DNA of 64,000 nucleotides from DASXYG01 sp036502625 (GTDB lineage Bacteria > Actinomycetota > Actinomycetes > Streptosporangiales > Streptosporangiaceae), in NCBI GenBank assembly GCA_036502625.1, contig DASXYG010000140.1:1-64000 (forward strand). Reading direction: 5' to 3'. Each line of letters begins with the position of its first letter. Within the stretch, counting starts at the first letter, position 1. The notes beneath the pieces are model-generated. The model searched no databases, had not been told where the DNA came from, and was given only the letters and a program-made list of their open reading frames with translations. Below, one piece after another: positions 18,490 to 26,855 of this stretch. Both the position numbers and the translations under genes were made by a program.

Positions 18490-19320
18490 ATGATGCAACC
18501 GGTGGTGCGTGCGCTGGCCGTCCTGCGGGAGCTGGCCGTCCACCCGGAGGGCATGTCGCTGTCCGGCCTGGCCCACGCGCTCGACGTACCGCAGGGCAGC
18601 ATGCACCGGCTGCTCGCGGTCCTCGAGGGCGAGGAGTTCGTGTCGCGCTCGCCGTCCAACCGCCGGTTCTTCCTCGGCCCGGCCGCGCGGCAGCTCAACG
18701 ACGAGAACGCGCGGCACCACGCGCTGCTCGTCCCCGCGCACCCGGCGCTGGCCGAGGCGGCCGGGCTGTGCGGCGAGACGGTGTTCCTCACCGAGCTGAT
18801 CGGCGACCGCGCGGTGTGCGTGTCGCTGGTCGAGTCGACGCACGCGCTGCGCATGTTCGTCCGCATCGGGCAGGAGATGCCGCTGCACGCCGCGGCCTCC
18901 GCCCGTACGCTGCTCGCCGACCTGCCGCCTGACCAGGCGCGGCGGCTGCTGACCGCGCGCGAGCTGCCCGCGTACACCGCGGGCACCGTCACCGATCCCG
19001 ACGAGCTGATGAACATGCTCACGCTCATCCGGGCGCGCGGCTACGACGTCTGCGACGACGAGCTCGACCGCGGCGTGTGGGCGATCTCCGCGCCGGTGCG
19101 CGCCTCGACGGGGCGGGTCGTCGCGTCGGTGACGCTGGCCGGTCCGAGCCACCGGGTCACCGAGCCGCACCACCGCGACCGCTACCGGGGCATCGTGTTC
19201 GACGCCGCCCGCGCCATGGCCGCCGACCTCGGCTGGGTAGAACCCGACGCGGCGGGCGCGGCGCCGGGGGCCGCGGCCTCCGAATCCGCGCCCGAGTCAC
19301 CCGAAAGGCTGGTGCGATGA
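18490..19320 (+). CDS. IclR-family transcriptional regulator
   Basis: A 276-residue IclR regulator. Residues 5-65 are the winged helix (LSGLAHALDVPQGSMHRLLAVLEGEEFV) and the rest is the IclR effector domain (HPALAEAAGLCGETVFLTELIG, MPLHAAASARTLLADLP, AISAPVRASTGRVVASVTLAG). It is embedded in the operon, with its stop overlapping the pyrE start (ATGA), so it is autoregulated with the enzymes. The CTTGAC-GTCAAG repeat at the operon head is the likely target and a pathway intermediate the likely effector. A GAAGGGAG site precedes the twin ATG start. Confidence 0.88.
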   Translation: MMQPVVRALAVLRELAVHPEGMSLSGLAHALDVPQGSMHRLLAVLEGEEFVSRSPSNRRFFLGPAARQLNDENARHHALLVPAHPALAEAAGLCGETVFLTELIGDRAVCVSLVESTHALRMFVRIGQEMPLHAAASARTLLADLPPDQARRLLTARELPAYTAGTVTDPDELMNMLTLIRARGYDVCDDELDRGVWAISAPVRASTGRVVASVTLAGPSHRVTEPHHRDRYRGIVFDAARAMAADLGWVEPDAAGAAPGAAASESAPESPERLVR

Positions 19321-19940
19321 CCGCTTCGCTGCTCGAAGCGCTGGCAAGCGGCGGGCCCGAGGTGTTCCAGGACACCGCGTCCCGCCGCGCCGAGCTCGCC
19401 CGCGACGTCGTCGCCGCCGCGTACCTGCGCGGCAGCTACGTCCTGTCGTCCGGGCAGGCCAGCGAGTACTACTTCGACAAGTACCTGTTCACCACGAAGC
19501 CCACGGTGCTGCGCCGGCTGGCGAGCCTGCTCGCCGAGCGGCTGCCCGCCGACGTCGACCGCATCGCCGGGCCCGAGCTGGGCGCGGTGCCGCTGGCCAC
19601 GGCGCTGTCGCTGGAGACGGGCGTGCCGTTCGTGGTGGTCCGCAAGACCCGCAAGAAGTACGGCACGGCCGCGGGCGTCGAGGGCGAGCTGCACGCCGGG
19701 GAGCGCGTCGTGCTCGTCGAGGACGTCGTGACCACGGCGAGCCAGGCGCTCGCCGCCGCCGACGTGGTCGCCGCGGCGGGCGCGGAGATCAGCTCGGTGC
19801 TGGCCGTCGTCGACCGGGAGCAGGGCGGCGCGGCGGCCGTCGCCGCGGCCGGCTACCGCTTCGACCCGCTGTTCAAGCTGTCCGAGCTGCCCACCCCGGC
19901 CACTCGGTCCCACACGTCCGACCAGGAGGAGCCGGCATGA
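19317..19940 (+). CDS. pyrE: Orotate phosphoribosyltransferase-like protein
   Basis: A 207-residue type I PRTase of the PyrE family. It has the orotate-site strand YVLSSGQASEYYFDKYLFT, the flexible catalytic loop VRKTRKKYGTAAGVEG and the PRPP loop VVLVEDVVTTASQAL. The PRPP loop has Ala where Gly is usual (TTG to TTA), a small deviation. The normal reaction joins orotate and PRPP to OMP. In this operon it could skim part of the imported orotate into nucleotide synthesis. Four-base overlaps on both sides tie it to the operon. Confidence 0.85.
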   Translation: MTASLLEALASGGPEVFQDTASRRAELARDVVAAAYLRGSYVLSSGQASEYYFDKYLFTTKPTVLRRLASLLAERLPADVDRIAGPELGAVPLATALSLETGVPFVVVRKTRKKYGTAAGVEGELHAGERVVLVEDVVTTASQALAAADVVAAAGAEISSVLAVVDREQGGAAAVAAAGYRFDPLFKLSELPTPATRSHTSDQEEPA

Positions 19941-20344
19941 CCGCGACGAACGAGACCCCGACGCTCGACGACCCGGCGCGGACCGAGCGCGTGGGCACGG
20001 CGCTGGCCGGGCGGCTGCGCGACAAGGGCATCACCGCGGTCGTGTGCTGGGACGACAGCGAGGACGCCGTGGTCGCGCACGTCGTGGCCCGCGAGCTCGG
20101 CGTGGGGCTGCGGCTGGCCGAGGAGATCGAGGGCATCGTCACGCTGGAGCGCCCGCTGCCGGAGAACGCGGTGGTGGCGCTGGTCGCCGAGGAGCTGACC
20201 GCGCGTACGGCGGTCGCCGGGCTGGCCGGCGTGGTCCGCCACTCCGGCGCGCGCGTCGCCGCGGTGGCCACCGCCCGTACGACCGCCGTCGTGGCGGAGA
20301 CCGAGGCCGCCGACGCGACCGTGCTGACGGCGGAGGACGCGTGA
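19937..20344 (+). CDS. Small PRTase-like protein of unknown function
   Basis: A 135-residue protein I cannot name. Its middle (ENAVVALVAEELTARTAVAGL) lines up with the PRPP-binding strand and loop of the preceding PyrE (VVLVEDVVTTASQAL), but the acidic pair and Thr-Thr are lost, and the segment GLAGVVRHSGARVAAVAT resembles the strand after it. It looks like a shortened, degenerate PRTase fold that may serve as a partner or regulatory subunit of PyrE. It overlaps both neighbours by four bases, so it is translated with them. It has no Cys and no signal peptide. Confidence 0.6.
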   Translation: MTATNETPTLDDPARTERVGTALAGRLRDKGITAVVCWDDSEDAVVAHVVARELGVGLRLAEEIEGIVTLERPLPENAVVALVAEELTARTAVAGLAGVVRHSGARVAAVATARTTAVVAETEAADATVLTAEDA

Positions 20345-21717
20345 GCGGCACCAAGACGCGCGTCTCCACCCCGGCGGCCCCGTCCGCCAACGGGGCGGGC
20401 CGGGGGGCGAAGAACGGGCGTGCGGCCGGCGGCGCCGTACGGCTGGAGCCGCGGGCGCGGCGCATCGCGGACGCGATCGAGGAGCTGGCCGGGCTCAGCG
20501 AGGGCGGGCCCGGGGTGACGCGGCTGGCCTATACCGAGTTGGAACGTTCCGCGCACGAGCTGTTCACGACCTGGATGCGCGCCGCCGGCTGCGAGGTCCG
20601 CACCGACCCGGCCGGCAACACCATCGCGACCAGGCCGGGCCGCCGTACGGACGCGCCCGGCATCGGCACCGGCAGCCACCTCGACTCCGTCTACACCGGC
20701 GGCCGGTTCGACGGCATCGCCGGCGTCGTGTCCGCCGTCGAGGTGGCGCGGCTGCTCGCGGCCGAGAAGGTCGAGACCGTCCACCCGCTGCGGTTCGTGG
20801 TCTTCGCCGGCGAGGAGGGCGCCCGCTTCGGGCAGGCCTGCCTGGGCTCCAAGCTGGCCGCCGGGCTGTCGTCGGTGGAGGAGCTGCGCGAGCGGCGCGA
20901 CCGCGACGGCATCTCCGTGGCCGAGGCCATGCAGGCGCTCGGCTTCGACCCGGCCGCCGCCGTGGCCCGCCCGTGGGACCCCGCCGACTGGGCGGCGTTC
21001 CTCGAACTGCACGTCGAGCAGGGCTCCGTCCTGGAGCGGCAGCAGATCAGCGTCGGCGCCGTCGACCTGATCTCCGGGTCCACCCGGCTCGAACTGACCC
21101 TGCACGGCCGCGCCTCGCACACCGGCGGCACGCCCATGCGCGGCCGCTCCGACGCCCTGGCCGCGGCGGCCGAGGCCATCCTCATCGCCGAGGAGGTCGC
21201 GCTGGACACCCGCCACCGCGGCACCCGCGCCACCGTCGGCCGCCTGGATATCGCGCCCGGTTCGATCACCACGATCCCCGGCGAGGCCCGCATGAGCGTG
21301 GACGTCCGCGACGTGGACGCCGACCGGCAGCGCGGCACCGCGGCGGAGATCGTGCGGCGCGTGCAGGCGGTCTGCGACCGGCGGCGCGTCCACCTCGACG
21401 TACGGCTGCTCGCCGACACGTCCCCGGTCGTGCTGCCCGTATGGGTGCGGCAGGCGCTCACCGCGTCGGCGAGTGAGCTGGGCGTCAGCTATCGCGTGAT
21501 GACGTCGGGCGCCAGCCACGACGCGCAGATGATCAACCGCGTCACCCCGGCCGGGATGGTGTTCGTGCCGAGCCGCGACGGCCTGTCGCACGTGCCCGAG
21601 GAGTGGACGGCGCCCGCGGAGATCGCCACCGGCGTGAAGGTGCTGGCGTCCGGGCTGCTGCGGCTCGACCGCGACCTCGCCGAGCTGGCCGGCTACCCCG
21701 AGAGGACCGCGCGATGA
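20341..21717 (+). CDS. M20-family N-carbamoyl-amino-acid hydrolase (ureidosuccinase candidate)
   Basis: A 458-residue Zn amidohydrolase of the hydantoinase/carbamoylase group (AmaB, HyuC, beta-ureidopropionase, allantoate amidohydrolase). Metal-site motifs: GTGSHLDSVYTGGRFDG, FAGEEGARFG, ELHVEQG, and the dimerisation/substrate region GRASHTGGTPMRGRSDA, with the last ligand in TSGASHDAQ. It removes a carbamoyl group as CO2 and NH3. Between a dihydroorotase and DHOD genes the expected substrate is N-carbamoyl-aspartate, giving aspartate. GTG start overlaps the previous stop. The 35 N-terminal residues are poorly ordered and the true start may be later. Confidence 0.85.
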   Translation: MSGTKTRVSTPAAPSANGAGRGAKNGRAAGGAVRLEPRARRIADAIEELAGLSEGGPGVTRLAYTELERSAHELFTTWMRAAGCEVRTDPAGNTIATRPGRRTDAPGIGTGSHLDSVYTGGRFDGIAGVVSAVEVARLLAAEKVETVHPLRFVVFAGEEGARFGQACLGSKLAAGLSSVEELRERRDRDGISVAEAMQALGFDPAAAVARPWDPADWAAFLELHVEQGSVLERQQISVGAVDLISGSTRLELTLHGRASHTGGTPMRGRSDALAAAAEAILIAEEVALDTRHRGTRATVGRLDIAPGSITTIPGEARMSVDVRDVDADRQRGTAAEIVRRVQAVCDRRRVHLDVRLLADTSPVVLPVWVRQALTASASELGVSYRVMTSGASHDAQMINRVTPAGMVFVPSRDGLSHVPEEWTAPAEIATGVKVLASGLLRLDRDLAELAGYPERTAR

Positions 21718-22559
21718 GCGCTGGGCGCGCCCCGGCCACCGGGCCGTCCGGTGTGCTGGACGTCCTGGAGGCCGCCGACCGGCCCGCGCCGGCCACGCTC
21801 GACGCGGACGTCCTGGCCAACGAGCACCTGGACGACCGCTACTGGAAGCTGTCGATCGCGGCGCCGCACGTGGCGCGCGCGTACCTCCCTGGGCAGTTCG
21901 TGATGCTCACGGTGACCCGCAGCGTACGGTCCGGGCCGGTGCTGCCGCGCCCGATGGCCATCTACGACGCCGACGCCGCCACCGGCCGGGTGGACATCGT
22001 CTACTCCGTGGTCGGCGCCGGCACCCGCGCGCTGACGTCGTTCGGCGCCGGCGAGCGCATCGGCGTGGTCGGGCCGCTCGGCCGCGGCTTCACCCCGCCG
22101 CCCGGCGACCTGCTGCTGCTCGGCCGCGGCATCGGCACCTGCTCGCTCACGCCGCTGGCCCGTACGGACGGCACGGCACGTACGGTCACCGCGGTGGCGT
22201 CGGGGCGGCACCCGGGCGCGATCCTCGGCCGCGAGGTGTACGCCGCGCACGGCGCGCGCGTCCTGCCCGTCCACGACGGCGACGGGTCCGCCGACCCGGC
22301 GGTCCTGGAACCGCGGCTGCGCGGGCTGCTCGACGCCGCGCCGCCCGCGCTGATCGCCGCCTGCGGTTCCGCGCGCCTCGAAGCGCTGGCCCTGCGGCTG
22401 GCCGCCGCCTGGGGCGCCGACGTGCAGGTCGCACTGGAGGCGCACATGGCCTGCGGCCTCGGCTACTGCCACGGCTGCTCGACCGGCGACCGCACGGCCG
22501 CCGCCGAGGCCCCGCTGATCTGCCGCGACGGCCCCGTCTTCCGGCTCCGCGCCGCCTGA
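21714..22559 (+). CDS. pyrK: Dihydroorotate dehydrogenase electron-transfer subunit (PyrK-like)
   Basis: A 281-residue ferredoxin-reductase-type flavoprotein. FAD motif is PRPMAIYDADAATG and the 2Fe-2S site is C247-x4-C252-x2-C255-x14-C270 near the C-terminus, the PyrK arrangement. The nucleotide loop reads LLGRGIGTC rather than the usual GGGIGVAP, so NAD handling may differ. It links NAD(H) to the class 1B PyrD encoded first in the operon, allowing NADH-driven reduction of orotate. ATGA overlap with the carbamoylase gene. Separation of pyrD and pyrK by five genes is unusual. Confidence 0.85.
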   Translation: MSAGRAPATGPSGVLDVLEAADRPAPATLDADVLANEHLDDRYWKLSIAAPHVARAYLPGQFVMLTVTRSVRSGPVLPRPMAIYDADAATGRVDIVYSVVGAGTRALTSFGAGERIGVVGPLGRGFTPPPGDLLLLGRGIGTCSLTPLARTDGTARTVTAVASGRHPGAILGREVYAAHGARVLPVHDGDGSADPAVLEPRLRGLLDAAPPALIAACGSARLEALALRLAAAWGADVQVALEAHMACGLGYCHGCSTGDRTAAAEAPLICRDGPVFRLRAA

Positions 22560-22591
22560 GTTCCCATACGCAACCTGATTGGAGCTTCCCC

Positions 22592-24019
22592 GTGAAGTTG
22601 CTCGTCCGTAATGGCACCGTCGTCACCGAGAACGGGACGGTCGCCGCCGACGTCCTGTGCGAGGACGGACGGGTGCGCGCGCTGGTCGAACCGGGGACCG
22701 CCGCCGCGGCGGACGAGGTCGTCGAGGCGGACGGGCTGCTGGTGTTCCCCGGGTTCATCGACCCGCACGTGCACAGCCGCGACCCCGGGTCGACGCACAA
22801 GGAGACGTTCGCGCACTCCACGCTGGGCGCGCTGTGCGGCGGGCTCACCACGATCCTGGAGATGCCGAACGCCATCCCGGCGGTCGCCGACCTCGCGACG
22901 TTCCACGCGCGCCGCGCCGAGCACGAGCCGCGCGCCTGGGTGGACTTCGGCCTGTGGGGGCTGGCGCTCGGGCCGGACAACGCCGACGAGATCGACGCCA
23001 TGTTCCAGGCCGGCGCGGTCGCCGTGAAGCTGTTCTGGGGTTACGCGCTGCACCGCGAGACGAAGGGCCTCGTCTACAACTTCGCCGACGAGCCGCCGGA
23101 GAACCTGCTCCTCCCGCCGGAGAACGGCGCCGTACTCGAGCTGTTCCGCCGGGTCGCGCGGACCGGCGGGCTGCTGGCCGCGCACTGCGAGGACCGCTAC
23201 GTGCTGAGCGACTCCGCGGAGCGGCTCGGCCACGGCATCGAGACGTACGACGACCTGCTCCAGGCCCGCCCGGCCGTCGCCGAGGCCGCCTCGATCGCGG
23301 TGGGCGCGCAGTTCGCGCGGGCCACCGGGTGCCGCTTCCACGTCGTGCACACGGCGTCGAAGATGGGCATCGAGGTGGTGCGGAAGGCCAAGGAGATGGG
23401 CATCCCGATCACCGCGGAGACCTGCCCGCAGTACCTCACGCTGACCGACGCGGACGCCGACCGCCTGGGCCCGCTGCTCAAGGTGTACCCGCCCGTACGC
23501 GAGGCCGCCGACCAGGACGCCCTGTGGACGGCGGTCAACGACGGCACGATCTCCTCGATCGGCTCCGACCACGCTCCGCACACCGTGGAGGAGAAGATGG
23601 TCGGGTTCGGCTCCGCGCCGGCCGGCGGCCTCGGCATCGAGACGCTGGCTCCGCTGCTGGTCGACGGCGCCGTACGCGGCCGGATCAGCATGCCGAAGCT
23701 GGCCGAGGTGCTGTCCGGGTCGACCGCCCGGCTGTACGGGCTGTGGCCGCGCAAGGGCATCGTCCGGCCGGGCGCCGACGCCGACCTCACGCTCGTGGAC
23801 CCGAACGCGGCCCACACCGTGCGCAACGAGGAGCTGCACGCGCTGCACAAGACGAGCACGTGGGACGGGTTCGAGCTGCGCGGCCGGGTCGTGGCGAGCG
23901 TGCTGGGCGGGCGTCTCGCGATGCGCGACGGCGAGCCGGTGGGCGAGCGGAGCGGCCGGTTCGTCACGGCCGACCACGCCGCCACGAAGCAGGCCGTACG
24001 CGAGACCGCCTCGGCATGA
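22592..24019 (+). CDS. pyrC: Dihydroorotase / cyclic amidohydrolase
   Basis: A 475-residue amidohydrolase with a complete binuclear site: H59 and H61 in DPHVHSRDPG, carboxylated K146 in VAVKLFWG, H198 in AAHCED, H253 in VVHTAS and D326 in GSDHAPH. R63 after HxH and N93 in MPN are the dihydroorotate-carboxylate ligands of dihydroorotase; allantoinase usually has Asn at the R63 position. The reaction opens dihydroorotate to carbamoyl-aspartate, favoured at higher pH. GTG start after GGAGC. It overlaps the MmgE/PrpD gene by four bases. Confidence 0.82.
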   Translation: MKLLVRNGTVVTENGTVAADVLCEDGRVRALVEPGTAAAADEVVEADGLLVFPGFIDPHVHSRDPGSTHKETFAHSTLGALCGGLTTILEMPNAIPAVADLATFHARRAEHEPRAWVDFGLWGLALGPDNADEIDAMFQAGAVAVKLFWGYALHRETKGLVYNFADEPPENLLLPPENGAVLELFRRVARTGGLLAAHCEDRYVLSDSAERLGHGIETYDDLLQARPAVAEAASIAVGAQFARATGCRFHVVHTASKMGIEVVRKAKEMGIPITAETCPQYLTLTDADADRLGPLLKVYPPVREAADQDALWTAVNDGTISSIGSDHAPHTVEEKMVGFGSAPAGGLGIETLAPLLVDGAVRGRISMPKLAEVLSGSTARLYGLWPRKGIVRPGADADLTLVDPNAAHTVRNEELHALHKTSTWDGFELRGRVVASVLGGRLAMRDGEPVGERSGRFVTADHAATKQAVRETASA

Positions 24020-25341
24020 CGCCGATCCTCGATGAGCTGGTCGGGGCCGCCGTGGAGTTCGCCCGGCGGCCCCTGCCGAACCACGTCCGCGACCAGGCCG
24101 CGCTGCTGGTCGCGGACACCCTCGGCGTCATGCTGGCCGCGGGCCGCCGCCCCGAGTCCGTCGCGCTGGTCGACGGCGACGACCTGACGGGCTCGTGGCG
24201 GCTGGCCCCCTCGGGCGCCGGTCCCATGGCGCGGTTCATGACCGCCGGAGGCGGGTGGGGCGCCCCGGACCGGGCCGCGTACGTGAACGCGACCGTGACG
24301 TGCGCGCTGGAACTGGACGAGGGCGTACGCCCGACCGGGCACCCGTCCGCGCACGTGCTGCCCGCCGCGCTGGCCGCCGCCGAGGTGGTGGACGCGTCCT
24401 GGCCGGAGCTGCTGACCGCGTTCACCGCCGGCTACGAGGTGGCCGCCGGGCTGTTCGACGCGCTGCGGCTGCGCGCCCCCACCCACCCGCACGGCCACCT
24501 CGGCGCGGCCGGTGCCGCGGTCGCCGTGGCGCTGCTGACCGGGGACGACCCCCTGGAGATGGCGCGCGCCGCCGCCACGATCCCGCTGCTCACCACGTGG
24601 GCGCCGTGCCTGGAGGGCGCGAACGTGCGCAACACGTGGGCGGGCCACGCGGCGAGCGCGGGCGTGCTGGCGCGGCGGCTGGTCCGCGCCGGGTTCCGCG
24701 GGTCGCCGAGCTCGTACGAGGCGGCGTTCGACGGCCTCGTGGGCGACCGCGTCGAGGTGGACCCGGCGCTGGTCGGCACCCGCGTCACCGGCGGCTACGT
24801 CAAGCTGTACTCCGCCTGCGCGATCACCCACTCGGCGATCGAGGCGGCGCTGAAGCTGCGCCCGCACGTCCTGGCGGACGGCACCCTGGACGCCGGCGCC
24901 GCCGTCCGCGTGGCGGTCAACGCGAACAGCCTGAAGACCGCCGCGCAGCCGGGCGCCACCGACCTGTCGCGCCGCTTCTCCATCCCGTACGCGGTGGCCG
25001 TCGCGCTGCTGCGCGGCGACGCGGACCGCGCCCGCTACGACGAGCCGGACCCCGAGGCGCTCGACCTGGCCCGCCGCGTCACGGTCGTGGAGGACCCGGC
25101 CGCGACCGCCGCCTGGCCCCGCCTGGCCCCCGCCACGGTGACGGTCGGCGCAAATGACGGCTTGGTCCGCACCGCCCACGTCGACGACGCGTACGGCCAC
25201 CCCGGCAACCCGGCGGCCGTGTCCGCCGTACGCGCCAAGTTCACGTCGCTGACCGGTCTCGACGCGGACGTGTGGGACCGCCTGACGGCCCCGGCCCCCA
25301 CCCTGCCGGTCCGCGCCGGGCTGGACCTGCTCACGGGCTGA
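24016..25341 (+). CDS. MmgE/PrpD family protein
   Basis: A 441-residue protein of the family that includes 2-methylcitrate dehydratase, cis-aconitate decarboxylase and iminodisuccinate epimerase. The helical part has DTLGVMLAAG and LLTAFTAGYEVAAGL; the C-terminal part has SRRFSIPYAVAVALLRGD, equivalent to the KFS-IPY segment of the family. The PrpD-type HD-F-D substrate loop is replaced by ALELDEGVRPTGHPSAHVLPA. As the last gene of the orotate-type operon it may act on a dicarboxylate or imino acid related to aspartate, but no reaction can be assigned. The end overlaps a convergent gene by 11 bases. Confidence 0.8.
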   Translation: MTPILDELVGAAVEFARRPLPNHVRDQAALLVADTLGVMLAAGRRPESVALVDGDDLTGSWRLAPSGAGPMARFMTAGGGWGAPDRAAYVNATVTCALELDEGVRPTGHPSAHVLPAALAAAEVVDASWPELLTAFTAGYEVAAGLFDALRLRAPTHPHGHLGAAGAAVAVALLTGDDPLEMARAAATIPLLTTWAPCLEGANVRNTWAGHAASAGVLARRLVRAGFRGSPSSYEAAFDGLVGDRVEVDPALVGTRVTGGYVKLYSACAITHSAIEAALKLRPHVLADGTLDAGAAVRVAVNANSLKTAAQPGATDLSRRFSIPYAVAVALLRGDADRARYDEPDPEALDLARRVTVVEDPAATAAWPRLAPATVTVGANDGLVRTAHVDDAYGHPGNPAAVSAVRAKFTSLTGLDADVWDRLTAPAPTLPVRAGLDLLTG

Positions 25342-26101
25342 GCCCGGCGCGCAGAACGCCGACGGCGTCCACGAGCGACGGGCCGTACCAGGTCAAGTGG
25401 CGTCCGCTGACGAGCCGCGCGCGCCCCGGGAACGCCTCGGGGCCGTCGGCCGCGGTGAACGCGTACGGCTCGTCGGGGAGCACCACCACGTCAGGGCCGC
25501 GGGCGAGGATCTCCTCCGGTGTGACGCGCGGATAGCGGTCGGCGTGGCCGGCGTACACGTTGGCCGCGCCGGCGTGGCGCAGCAGGTCCGCGGCGAACGT
25601 GCGCGACCCCACCACCATCCACGGGTCGCGCCACACGCAGATCGCCGCCCGGACCTCCGGGTCCGGCGGCGGTCCGCCGAGCCGCGCGTCCGCCGCGTCC
25701 AGCCAGGCGGGCGCCGGGAGCCGCAGCGCGACCGTGATCAGCCGGCGCAGCGACCGCAGCGCGCCGGGCACGTCCTCGGTCACCGTGACCCAGACGGGCA
25801 CCCCGGCCGCCCGCAGCCGCCGGTGGTCAAGCTCCCGGTTCTCCTCCTGGTTCAGCACCACAAGGTCGGGCCCGGCCGCGGCGATCGCCCGTACGTCGGG
25901 GTTCTTCGTGCCGCGGAACCGCGGCACGTCAAGGCCGGGCGGGTGGACGCACCAGTCGGTCGCGCCCGCGAGCACGCCGGGCGCGGTCGCGGCCAGCGCC
26001 TCGGTCAGCGACGGCACCAGGGACACCACCCGGCGTACGACGGGCGGCAGCGCCACGGGAAGCGCCAGGTCGTCGCGTTCGATCCGCTCGGCCTCGGTCA
26101 T
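25331..26101 (-). CDS. Helical-backbone metal receptor (BtuF-like cobalamin/siderophore-binding fold)
   Basis: A 256-residue protein of the BtuF/FepB fold: VVSLVPSLTEALAA at the start, GTKNPDVRAIAAAGPDLVVLNQEENR, and PRVTPEEILARGPDVVVLPDEPY towards the end. No signal peptide or lipobox is visible, so unlike true BtuF this copy may stay in the cytoplasm, as many solitary actinobacterial members seem to. No permease or ATPase is adjacent. It shares a 270-base window with the TetR gene on the other strand but its target is unknown. Confidence 0.75.
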   Translation of the reverse strand: MTEAERIERDDLALPVALPPVVRRVVSLVPSLTEALAATAPGVLAGATDWCVHPPGLDVPRFRGTKNPDVRAIAAAGPDLVVLNQEENRELDHRRLRAAGVPVWVTVTEDVPGALRSLRRLITVALRLPAPAWLDAADARLGGPPPDPEVRAAICVWRDPWMVVGSRTFAADLLRHAGAANVYAGHADRYPRVTPEEILARGPDVVVLPDEPYAFTAADGPEAFPGRARLVSGRHLTWYGPSLVDAVGVLRAGLSP

Positions 26102-26131
26102 CACCCGCGATCGTAGGCCCGGATTATATTG

Positions 26132-26143
26132 GAGCACGTGCTC
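26132..26143 (+). promoter_or_regulatory. TetR-type operator GAGCACGTGCTC
   Basis: A perfect 12-base palindrome, 16 bases upstream of the tetR ATG. It is flanked by TTATATT and by TGTTATGG, an A/T-rich context rare in this DNA that probably marks promoter elements of both divergent genes. Autoregulation by the adjacent TetR protein is the simplest reading. Confidence 0.6.
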
Positions 26144-26158
26144 TGTTATGGTGCCGTC

Positions 26159-26812
26159 ATGCCCCGACCGCGGATGCACGACCTGGACCGGCTGCTCGAC
26201 GTCGCCGAGCGGCTGGTGGCCGAGGGCGGCCCGGAACGGCTCACTGTCCGCGGCCTCGCCGACGCCGCCGGCGTCTCCAACGGCGTCATCTACCACGCGT
26301 TCGGCTCGCGTCCCGTCCTGCTCGGCCAGGTGTGGCGGCGCGCCGCGCGCGACTTCCTCGACCTCCAGACCGAGGCCGTCGATGCCGCCGAGGGCGCCGG
26401 GGCCCTCCCGGCCGTGCTCGCCGCCGCCGACGCGCCCGCCGTGTTCGCCGCCGGCCGCCCGCACGCCGCGCGCGTGCTGATGTACGTCCGCAGGGAGCGG
26501 CTGATCGGCGCGGACGTCCCGGCCGACCTCGCCGAGGCGATGCGCGTCCAGGACCGCAGGCTGCTGGCGATGCTGGCCCGGCTCTCGGCGGCGCTCTGGG
26601 ACCGTACGGACGACGCCGCCGTCGAGGCGGTCATGATGTGCGTCGTCGACCTCCCGACCGCCGTGTTCCGCCGCGAGCTCACCGCGCCGTCGGCCGCGCC
26701 CGGCGCCGTCTCCGCCGACAGCCGCGCCCGCCTCGCCGCGGCCGTACGCGCCGTCCTGGCCATCGCGCCCACGCCGCGCCTGTGCGGCCCACCGTCCGCG
26801 CGGCCCGCGTAA
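26159..26812 (+). CDS. TetR-family transcriptional regulator
   Basis: A 217-residue TetR protein. The DNA-binding domain reads RLLDVAERLVAEGG, then LTVRGLADAAGVSNGVIYHAFGSRPVLL. The C-terminal domain is unlike named subfamilies. The start MPRPRMHD is used rather than a GTG-like upstream extension that would run through the operator. It precedes an FAD monooxygenase gene by 43 bases in the same direction, so this pair probably forms a regulated unit responding to an aromatic or antibiotic-like compound. Confidence 0.87.
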   Translation: MPRPRMHDLDRLLDVAERLVAEGGPERLTVRGLADAAGVSNGVIYHAFGSRPVLLGQVWRRAARDFLDLQTEAVDAAEGAGALPAVLAAADAPAVFAAGRPHAARVLMYVRRERLIGADVPADLAEAMRVQDRRLLAMLARLSAALWDRTDDAAVEAVMMCVVDLPTAVFRRELTAPSAAPGAVSADSRARLAAAVRAVLAIAPTPRLCGPPSARPA

Positions 26813-26855
26813 GGCCGCGCCCCCGCGTACCCGACACGTACAGAAAGGCACAGCC

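Noticed and set aside
16226..24019. De novo pyrimidine biosynthesis operon
   Set aside because: carA, carB, pyrB and pyrF are missing and a carbamoyl-hydrolysing M20 enzyme would work against synthesis.
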